This document shows positions 27,071-33,492 of a stretch of 64,000 nucleotides of DNA, one piece after another. Both the position numbers and the translations under genes were made by a program. The stretch is from assembly GCF_049723905.1 (NCBI RefSeq), contig NZ_JBJKFD010000001.1:1612001-1676000 (forward strand), read 5' to 3'. Below the pieces are notes generated by a model, which ran no database searches, was not told the origin of the DNA, and saw nothing but the letters and a program-made list of their open reading frames with translations. Each line of letters starts with the position of its first letter. The stretch's first letter is position 1. Source of the DNA: G963665185 sp049723905. Lineage in GTDB: Bacteria > Desulfobacterota > Desulfovibrionia > Desulfovibrionales > Desulfovibrionaceae.

Positions 27071-27346
27071 CTAGGCCCCCGGTTGCGCTGTAACTTGGTC
27101 GATGATGCCGACGATGGCGGCATCGACCGGCGTGTCGAAATTGGGCAGGGCCTTGCGTGCGGAACTGCCGGTAACCACCAGCACCTGCTCGCCTATGCCT
27201 GCGCCCACACAGTCCACGGCAATGAAGCTTTCATGCGCGTCCCCACAGGTAGGGTCGATGCGTTGCACAATCATGAGCTTCAACCCGTTGAGCGTGTCCT
27301 CTTTGCGGGTAGCCCAGACATTTCCGGTGACCATGGCGATAATCAT
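27071..27346 (-). CDS. EutN/CcmL-type pentameric shell vertex protein (BMC-P)
   Basis: The 91-residue protein starts MIIAMVTGNVWATRKEDTLNGLKLMIVQ and contains VDCVGAGIGEQVLVVTGSSAR, both typical of EutN/CcmL. Its pentamers cap the vertices of the shell. It is the only BMC-P gene in the locus. It lies 12 bases after the PduM-like gene. Confidence 0.96.
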   Translation of the reverse strand: MIIAMVTGNVWATRKEDTLNGLKLMIVQRIDPTCGDAHESFIAVDCVGAGIGEQVLVVTGSSARKALPNFDTPVDAAIVGIIDQVTAQPGA

Positions 27347-27357
27347 ACGCGTTCCGC

Positions 27358-27951
27358 CTATAATCCTTTCAAAATGTTGATGTGCAGCCGGTCGGCAGCC
27401 TCAAGAGCCAGGGGCGTGATCACGGCGGAAGCCGGGACCATGAGTGTGGATGCTCCGTCCTCGTGCGCCCTTTCCACATTCTTTTCGGTAACAAGGCCTT
27501 CCCGGAAACGGATGGTGTCCGGACGCCTGCGCCGGAACTCGACCAGACCGTAGGTGGCCAGAGTCTTTCCGTACGCTGCGTACAGTTCGTACAAAGGACC
27601 GGGCGCGGTTTCGCCGTAGGCCTGGTAGCCGAACTCCAGGACCTCCACTTCCCGTCCGGAAAGCAGCAGGCTCAGAACCTCGGAGACGGCCCCGCCCGAG
27701 GCCCGCCCAATGGCCAGATCGGCCATGTCCGAACAGGACAGATACGGCAGGATGTAACGGTACGGGACGGTGTCCCCTGCTGCTTCACCCGAAAAAAGGA
27801 TGCGGTCCCCTTCTCCGAGATGCGGCCGGATTTTTTCGGCCAGGGCGTCGTCCCTGTCTGCCAGAACAGAGACGCAGGGAGCTTGCGCCTCCCCCCGGAG
27901 CTGGTTCAGAACTTCCCTGGCAATACTGCCGATCAGCTCGTTGACATCCAT
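27358..27951 (-). CDS. PduM-like BMC core protein (flavoprotein-like fold)
   Basis: The 197-residue protein opens with an amphipathic helix (MDVNELIGSIAREVLNQL) that looks like an encapsulation peptide. The middle has an alternating alpha/beta region (CVSVLADRDDALAEKIRPHL...VEVLEFGYQAYG). The C-terminus reads EGLVTEKNVERAHEDGASTLMVPASAVITPLALEAADRL, a segment shared by several microcompartment accessory proteins. PduM is needed for assembly of the propanediol compartment. The assignment is by pattern only. Confidence 0.68.
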   Translation of the reverse strand: MDVNELIGSIAREVLNQLRGEAQAPCVSVLADRDDALAEKIRPHLGEGDRILFSGEAAGDTVPYRYILPYLSCSDMADLAIGRASGGAVSEVLSLLLSGREVEVLEFGYQAYGETAPGPLYELYAAYGKTLATYGLVEFRRRRPDTIRFREGLVTEKNVERAHEDGASTLMVPASAVITPLALEAADRLHINILKGL

Positions 27952-27960
27952 GAAAATCTC

Positions 27961-28782
27961 CTATGCTCCGCAGTTCAGGGCGATGCCCAAAGGAGTGACC
28001 AGAAAGGGATTGGCCGGTTTGAAGACCGGAACGCCCGTATCTTTCTCAATGACCTTTTCCATGTCCTTGAGGCAGCAGGTGCCCCCCACCAGATAGATGG
28101 CGGAAATGTCGCGGCCCTTGATATGTCTGGCAATGATGGAGGCCATTTTCTGGATGACCGGACGGACCACGGGAAGAATTTCGTCCTGGCGGTCCTGCTG
28201 TTTTTTGAGGTCTTCGGCCTCTTCGAAGCTGATCCGGTAATTGCCGGAAAGAACCAGGGTCAGATGCGTGCCGCCCGTGGCTTCATCGGCCACATAGGTG
28301 ACCTTTCCGTTTTCCAGAATGGAAAGGCCGGTGGTGCCGCCGCCGATGTCCACGATGACACCGTTGTCGATACCCAGCACGGCATTGGCCGCCGTGGGTT
28401 CGTCCAGCACCGAGGTCACTTCCAGGCCCGCGCCCTCCACCACGTAGCGGTGGGTGCCGCAGTCCTTTTCTCCAGTACCCGGAGGAACGGCTATGGCAGC
28501 CTTTTCAAGCTTGCGCCCCAACCGTTCCTCCAGTTGGCCCACGAGCTTGCGGACGATGCGGGTGGCGCCTGTATAGTCGACCACCAGCCCGTCCTTGACT
28601 ACCTGGGCGAACTCCATGGCACAGGCCACAGGGCTCTTCTCCTCGTTCAGCACAACAACGACAATGTAGGCGGTACCAAGGTCCACCCCCACATGGAGTT
28701 GCTCATCCACACGCACCGGGATAGTGCTTTCGATGCAGCTCTCCAGTTCGCCTATCTTCTGATCAATGACAGCGAAGTCCAT
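27961..28782 (-). CDS. EutJ-like Hsp70/actin-fold chaperone
   Basis: The 273-residue protein has the actin/Hsp70 ATPase motifs: phosphate-1 VGVDLGTAYIVVVV, phosphate-2 VIVDIGGGTTGLSI, and the adenosine motif IYLVGGTCCL. EutJ is the family member found in ethanolamine and glycyl-radical microcompartment loci and is thought to help assembly or reactivation. Its start overlaps the PduL gene by 20 bases. Confidence 0.92.
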   Translation of the reverse strand: MDFAVIDQKIGELESCIESTIPVRVDEQLHVGVDLGTAYIVVVVLNEEKSPVACAMEFAQVVKDGLVVDYTGATRIVRKLVGQLEERLGRKLEKAAIAVPPGTGEKDCGTHRYVVEGAGLEVTSVLDEPTAANAVLGIDNGVIVDIGGGTTGLSILENGKVTYVADEATGGTHLTLVLSGNYRISFEEAEDLKKQQDRQDEILPVVRPVIQKMASIIARHIKGRDISAIYLVGGTCCLKDMEKVIEKDTGVPVFKPANPFLVTPLGIALNCGA

Positions 28783-29464
28783 TGTCTGCCCCGCTTTTAC
28801 GGTTCACGATTTTGCCCACAACCTTCTTGCTCCAGCCGGAGCTGTTGCCCTCGTCCGGATCAATGTGCATGGCCAGATTGAACTTGTCGCTGACCCGGAT
28901 GAGCACGTCTTCCAGAATCAGCGGACGGTCGCCGTCCAAACGGACGCTGACCATGTCCTTGTCGCAAACATGAAACCGTTTTGCGTCTTCCGGGGACATA
29001 TGAATATGCCGGGCCGCCACGATCACACCCTTTTCCAGGCCGACAATGCCGGTCTGCGAAGCCAGGATGATACCGGGCGTGCCTTCAATGTCGCCGGACT
29101 GGCGCACGGGAGCATCGACACCCAGACCTCGCGCATCGGTCTTGGATAGCTCCACCTGGGAGCTGCCGCGGGAGGGGCCGAGTACCGCCACATTGTCGAG
29201 AACACCTTTGGGACCGATGAGACGCACACGCTCCTTGCTCAAAAACTGCCCCGGCTGGGACAGCTCGCGAACAGGAGTCAGGGGAGCGCCGAACAGGGAA
29301 ATGGCATCCTCTTCGCTCAAATGAACATGTCGTGCAGAAAGCTCTACCGGAATATCGTCATCAGTATTCACGCATTCCTGCGTGGCATCGGGACCGCCGG
29401 TCATTTGTCCCAGAACGTTCTTGATGACTCCTTCCAAAATTTCTGTAATGGCCTTCTCGTTCAT
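28763..29464 (-). CDS. PduL-type phosphate acyltransferase
   Basis: The 233-residue protein begins with an amphipathic helix (MNEKAITEILEGVIKNVLGQM), the expected encapsulation peptide, followed by a linker. The two PduL halves then carry the zinc-binding SARHVHLS and AARHIHMS. It converts acetyl-CoA to acetyl-phosphate and recycles CoA inside the compartment. The ATG at 29464 has GCGGAG upstream and is preferred over the frame's earlier codon. Confidence 0.93.
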   Translation of the reverse strand: MNEKAITEILEGVIKNVLGQMTGGPDATQECVNTDDDIPVELSARHVHLSEEDAISLFGAPLTPVRELSQPGQFLSKERVRLIGPKGVLDNVAVLGPSRGSSQVELSKTDARGLGVDAPVRQSGDIEGTPGIILASQTGIVGLEKGVIVAARHIHMSPEDAKRFHVCDKDMVSVRLDGDRPLILEDVLIRVSDKFNLAMHIDPDEGNSSGWSKKVVGKIVNRKSGADNGLRCH

Positions 29465-29611
29465 GCTTTCTCCGCTCACGGAAATTCACCGACTTTTTTT
29501 ACGCATCATAATTACGTGGTACTGTTCTTGCCTCGATTCAGGAGCCCGACAAAACATTCGCTCGCCGTTCCCCTGTCCTGCGCCGCCCCGGCTTTGTTGT
29601 GCATAACCGGG

Positions 29612-29649
29612 GTCCGGCGATGGGGGATGCTTCTCCCCCATAGCCGGAC
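29612..29649 (-). promoter_or_regulatory. Intercistronic hairpin after the BMC-H gene
   Basis: GTCCGGC (29612-29618) and ATGGGGG (29620-29626) pair with CCCCCAT (29635-29641) and GCCGGAC (29643-29649), with one opposed mismatch. That makes a 14-pair stem in the 204-base gap between the shell gene and PduL. No T run follows in the direction of transcription. Confidence 0.75.
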
Positions 29650-29668
29650 AGGTTGCCTTCAAAGGAAG

Positions 29669-29953
29669 TTACCCTTCGATTTTGGGCAGAATCATTTCCA
29701 CTTCGCCGTGGGGGCGGGGAATGACGTGAACGCTGATGAGCTCGCCAACGTTCTTGGCTGCGGCTGCACCGGCGTCGGTAGCGGCCTTGACCGCGCCCAC
29801 ATCGCCGCGAACCATAACGGTCACCAGACCACCGCCGACCTGGGTGCGGCCGATCAGAGTTACATTGGCGGCCTTGACCATGGCATCGGCTGCTTCCACA
29901 GCGCCGACGAGTCCTTTTGTTTCAATCATGCCCAAAGCATTCGAAGTTACCAT
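29669..29953 (-). CDS. BMC-H hexameric shell protein (PduA/EutM-like)
   Basis: The 94-residue canonical BMC domain (ALGMIETKGLVGAVEAADAMVKAANVTLIGRTQVGGG) ends IPRPHGEVEMILPKIEG. GAAGGAGAGCAGC precedes the ATG. It is a close duplicate of the gene at 25860. A strong hairpin lies just downstream. Confidence 0.96.
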   Translation of the reverse strand: MVTSNALGMIETKGLVGAVEAADAMVKAANVTLIGRTQVGGGLVTVMVRGDVGAVKAATDAGAAAAKNVGELISVHVIPRPHGEVEMILPKIEG

Positions 29954-30018
29954 GCTGCTCTCCTTCGTAAGAATGGTTTTCTGCTACGTTGCCTGTCGGT
30001 TAATTCCACAGGGGGAAA

Positions 30019-31458
30019 TCAAGCCATTTTTTTGAGTTGCTCAACAATCAGCGACGTGATGGCGTTGATGTCGAGCTGGTGCGATTCCTCATGCGCGGGA
30101 GCCGCGGCACATGCCGAATTGCCCAGGTCGTAGGCGACCCGGCGAATGTTCAGCAGGTTGAGCGGAGTGACGTTGTCCGAGGTGGCGCTTCCACCAACCG
30201 CACCGCACCCGAGGGTGAACGAGGGAAACAGGGAAGTGGTCAGGCCCACGGCGCCCTGGGTGGACGGCGTGTTGACCAGGATGCGCGAAACAGGCTTTTT
30301 GAGGCCGAATTCGCGGATGACCTCTTCATTATGGGAATGGATGGCCAAAGAATGGCCTATACCGCAGTTCTGCAGAAGCGCATGGCAAAGTTCGCAGGCT
30401 TCCTTCCAGTCTTCCACAACGTAGAAGCCGAGCAGTGCGGTGAGTTTTTCCTTGGAAAAAGGATATTGCTGGCCAACGCCCTTTTCATCGGAAATGAGCA
30501 GACGGGTTCCGTGCGGCACCTCGATGCCGGCCACCGAGGCGATGTACTCTGCATCACGACCCACGATGGCCGGATTCATCGAGCCATTGCCGCGCTCCAT
30601 GACAGCCTTGACCTTCGCCAGTTTTTCGCCTTCCAGAAAATAGCCGCCCTGGGCCACCAGAGCCGCCCGAACCTTGTCGGCGATGCACGCTTCGGTAACA
30701 ATGGACTGTTCCGACGCGCAGATGGTTCCGTTATCGAAGGTCTTGCTGGACATGACCATGGCCACGGCCTGGTCCACGTCCGCGCTGCGTTCGATGAAGG
30801 CCGGTACGTTGCCCGCGCCCACGCCAAGGGCGGGAGTGCCGGAGCTGTAGGCAGCCTTCACCATGCCGGGACCGCCAGTTGCGAGAATCAGGTCGGCAAC
30901 CTTCATCAGCTCGTTGCTGCCCTGGATGCTGGGCACGCTCATGCAGCTGACGAGGTCTGTGCTGACGCCGCATTTCTGCAGCACTTCCTGAATAATCGCC
31001 ACAGTCTTGCCGATGCACTTGCGTGCACTGGGATGGGGGGTAAAGACGATGCCGTTGCCCGCCTTCACCGCAATGAGGGCCTTGTAGATGGTCGTCGAGG
31101 TGGGGTTGGTGGAGGGAATAATCCCGGCAATGACCCCCATGGGAGCGGCAATTTCGACGATCTTGTGTTCTTTGTCGTCGTTGAGGACCCCGATGGTCTT
31201 CATGTCCTTGATGGCTTTATAGAGCGTTTCGCTCGCCAAAATATTCTTTATCTTCTTATCTGCGGCTTTACCGAAACCGGTTTCTTCCACCGCCATCTGC
31301 GCCAGTTCCTCGGCGTGCGTGGCCACGGTATCGGCAATGGCCTTGACTACGGAATCGACATGCTCCTGATCCAACAGGGCGAAATCCGCCTGGGCCTTGC
31401 GAGCCGCACGCACCAGGGAACGGGCTTCCTGCACGGACAATAAATCTTTGTCTACCAT
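30019..31458 (-). CDS. CoA-acylating acetaldehyde dehydrogenase of the microcompartment
   Basis: The 479-residue protein is an EutE/PduP-type aldehyde dehydrogenase with PSTNPTSTTIYKALIAVKAGN and the catalytic cysteine C247 in FDNGTICASEQS. It would oxidise acetaldehyde to acetyl-CoA with NAD+. The C-terminal LDINAITSLIVEQLKKMA is an amphipathic helix that looks like an encapsulation peptide. In this locus type it sits at the C-terminus rather than the N-terminus. AGAGGAG precedes the ATG. The gene follows the long-tailed shell gene by 4 bases. Its paralogue at 36072 has lost the cysteine. Confidence 0.94.
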   Translation of the reverse strand: MVDKDLLSVQEARSLVRAARKAQADFALLDQEHVDSVVKAIADTVATHAEELAQMAVEETGFGKAADKKIKNILASETLYKAIKDMKTIGVLNDDKEHKIVEIAAPMGVIAGIIPSTNPTSTTIYKALIAVKAGNGIVFTPHPSARKCIGKTVAIIQEVLQKCGVSTDLVSCMSVPSIQGSNELMKVADLILATGGPGMVKAAYSSGTPALGVGAGNVPAFIERSADVDQAVAMVMSSKTFDNGTICASEQSIVTEACIADKVRAALVAQGGYFLEGEKLAKVKAVMERGNGSMNPAIVGRDAEYIASVAGIEVPHGTRLLISDEKGVGQQYPFSKEKLTALLGFYVVEDWKEACELCHALLQNCGIGHSLAIHSHNEEVIREFGLKKPVSRILVNTPSTQGAVGLTTSLFPSFTLGCGAVGGSATSDNVTPLNLLNIRRVAYDLGNSACAAAPAHEESHQLDINAITSLIVEQLKKMA

Positions 31459-31462
31459 GGAA

Positions 31463-32233
31463 CTACTCCTCTATCTGCCTGTATACATTTACGATCGAAT
31501 CAATCAGGTCTTTTTTCCTGGCAGTTGAAATCTTGTCCTGGGGCATTGCAATGCCTTCCAGGGATCGAGCCAGCTGCCGCAACCTGGTCACACTCATCTT
31601 TTTCAGCTGGGAAACGGTATGGCGTTTCGGCTCTTCGCGCTCGGCCGCATCCTTTGCAGGAGCTTCCGTCCGTTCTTCTTCCTGAGCCGTCGCCTGGGGT
31701 TGTGAAATGTCTTCCGCAGGAGTTTCGCCATCCGGCGCCTCATCCACAGTTTCCTGGGCAGGCTCCCCGGCGGGTTCCTCGACGGACGTCTTGGGCTCTT
31801 CCGAAATGTCCCGAACTTCGGGAGTTTCGGACGCCACGCCGGATGGCGATTCGGGCGTTTCAGTTTCTGCGGGTTCTGTAATCGCCGCCCGTACTGCTGC
31901 TCCTCCGGTACCGAAAGGAGGAGTGAAATCATCTGGAGAATCGTCGTGCAGGTCGGGCGGCGTTGTTTTAATGATGCGGGAAATTTCTTCGTCCGGACGC
32001 GGAATCACATGGCGGGAGATCAGAACTGCTCCGTCTATGCGCTCGACCATGGCGACTCCGGCATCGACGGCAGCTTGTACGGCGGCCACTTCTCCCGTCA
32101 CGGAGACGGTCACCAGCCCGCCGCTGGCCAAAATCTTTTCCAACAGGCGCACGTCGGCGGCCTTGAGCATGGCATCGGCGGCTTCCACTGCTGCCAGAAA
32201 ACCGTTTGTCTCTATGAATCCAAGTGCCATCAT
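31463..32233 (-). CDS. BMC-H shell protein with long acidic linker and SAP/Rho-N-like tail
   Basis: The 256-residue protein begins with a normal BMC-H domain (residues 1-95, MMALGFIETNGFLAAVEAADAMLKAADVRLL...). A Pro/Glu/Thr-rich acidic linker follows (about 95-205). A basic helical domain of about 45 residues ends the protein (QLKKMSVTRLRQLARSL...STARKKDLIDSIVNVY), in the pattern of SAP or Rho N-terminal helix-extended-loop-helix domains that often bind nucleic acid. Shell proteins with extensions (PduK and relatives) are known, but this tail is unusual. The ATG at 32233 is chosen because GAGGAG lies before it. Confidence 0.88.
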   Translation of the reverse strand: MMALGFIETNGFLAAVEAADAMLKAADVRLLEKILASGGLVTVSVTGEVAAVQAAVDAGVAMVERIDGAVLISRHVIPRPDEEISRIIKTTPPDLHDDSPDDFTPPFGTGGAAVRAAITEPAETETPESPSGVASETPEVRDISEEPKTSVEEPAGEPAQETVDEAPDGETPAEDISQPQATAQEEERTEAPAKDAAEREEPKRHTVSQLKKMSVTRLRQLARSLEGIAMPQDKISTARKKDLIDSIVNVYRQIEE

Positions 32234-32379
32234 AACGAAATTCTCCTCGGTCCCGGTGAATATGCCCGCGTCCAATCGTGTCGATTCGCCGTATTTTCAG
32301 CCCAGGGCCGCGTCTGCTAAATTCTTTTCACTAAAAGAGTTGCAGCCTGACGCGAACATGGTGGGCATGGCCCGCCATG

Positions 32380-32465
32380 CGCCGCTGGAAGCGGCGTGAA
32401 CGCCTCTGAAAACCACGTTTTTCAGGGGCGTGGTCCTCCGCAAAATACGTCTATGTATTTTGCGG
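32380..32465 (-). promoter_or_regulatory. Cluster of three hairpins between cutD and the tailed shell gene
   Basis: CGCCGCT/AGCGGCG (32380-32396), an ACGCC-TCTGAAAA/TTTTCAGGGGCGT stem (32400-32431) and CCGCAAAATAC/GTATTTTGCGG (32438-32465, perfect 11 bp) stand side by side in the 240-base gap after cutD. None is followed by a T run on the minus strand. Confidence 0.75.
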
Positions 32466-32473
32466 ACATCACC

Positions 32474-33406
32474 CTAGTGCCGAATTACGGACACCGGAAA
32501 ATCATACTTCCGGATGTATTCCTCAACACGCCCAAGGTCCTCGTCCGTCAGCTTGGGGTCGCCCTCGATGGGGTATTCCCATCCCAGCTGGGCATACTTG
32601 TTCACTCCCAACTTGTGGTAAGGGAGCAAGTCTATCCCCTTGAAATTTTTGTAATCCTGATATGGACGCAAAAAGCGGATCATCTGGTCTATCTCGTCCG
32701 GCCTGTCGTTGACGTCCTTGAGCAGCGGCACGCGGATTTTCACGTTGTGCTTGTTTTCCAGCAGCCATTGCAGGTTGCGCAAAATCCGCTCGTTGCGCAC
32801 GCCGGTCAGCTCGTAATGCCGGTCCGAATCCATATGCTTGAGGTCGAAAAGAAAGAGATCCACAAACTCGGCCACTTTCTGCACGGCTTCCAGGCTTGCA
32901 TAACCGCAGGTCTCGATGGCCGTGTTGATGCCGCGCTGCTTGCTGACCATGAGAACGTTGGCCAGGGCTTCCGGCTGCATCATGGCTTCGCCCCCGCCCA
33001 CGGTAATTCCGCCTCCCGAGGTGTCGTAAAAGGGGCGGTCTTCCTCGATGATGTCCACAAGCTCGGAAATGGTCTTCTGCTCGCCCACTATGGCCAGGGC
33101 GTTGGACACGCAGGCCTGCTCACACTTGCGGCAGCCGATGCATTCCAGTTCCCGATTCACCTTGTGGACCCTGTTCACCTGCTCCAAGGTGTGGATGCCC
33201 ACAGGGCACACCGCGACGCAGGCCCCGCAATTGACGCACATGTCGGCCTTGAACAGAATCTGATAGGAGCGAAGCTGGCCCTCGGGATTCGAGCACCATT
33301 TGCAACGCAGGGGGCATCCCTTGAAAAACACCAGGGTGCGCACACCCGGGCCATCATACATGTTGTACTTCTGGATATTGAAGATCAGTGCTTTTCTTTC
33401 TATCAC
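32474..33406 (-). CDS. cutD: CutD, glycyl-radical activase of choline trimethylamine-lyase
   Basis: The 310-residue radical-SAM activase has the cluster motif C31-x3-C35-x2-C38 (GCPLRCKWCSNP). Two ferredoxin-type [4Fe-4S] sites follow (C57-C60-C63-C67 and C89-C92-C95-C99), the inserted pattern of glycyl-radical-enzyme activases. The region SGGGITVGGGEAM binds SAM. It uses SAM to place the radical on Gly824 of the CutC encoded just upstream. The start is a GTG with AGAGAAG before it. The 86-base gap to cutC holds a perfect hairpin. Confidence 0.95.
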   Translation of the reverse strand: MIERKALIFNIQKYNMYDGPGVRTLVFFKGCPLRCKWCSNPEGQLRSYQILFKADMCVNCGACVAVCPVGIHTLEQVNRVHKVNRELECIGCRKCEQACVSNALAIVGEQKTISELVDIIEEDRPFYDTSGGGITVGGGEAMMQPEALANVLMVSKQRGINTAIETCGYASLEAVQKVAEFVDLFLFDLKHMDSDRHYELTGVRNERILRNLQWLLENKHNVKIRVPLLKDVNDRPDEIDQMIRFLRPYQDYKNFKGIDLLPYHKLGVNKYAQLGWEYPIEGDPKLTDEDLGRVEEYIRKYDFPVSVIRH

Positions 33407-33465
33407 GATGCTTCTCTGCGGCTAATGGTTCCCGAATCCCGATAGGTTCCAGTTTCAAGTCGCGT

Positions 33466-33489
33466 CACGCCCGCCTTGCGGCGGGCGTG
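33466..33489 (-). promoter_or_regulatory. Hairpin between cutC and cutD
   Basis: CACGCCCGCC (33466-33475) pairs perfectly with GGCGGGCGTG (33480-33489) around a TTGC loop, four bases after the cutC stop. No T run follows. It could protect the 3' end of cutC RNA or lower read-through into cutD. Confidence 0.8.
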
Positions 33490-33492
33490 CGG

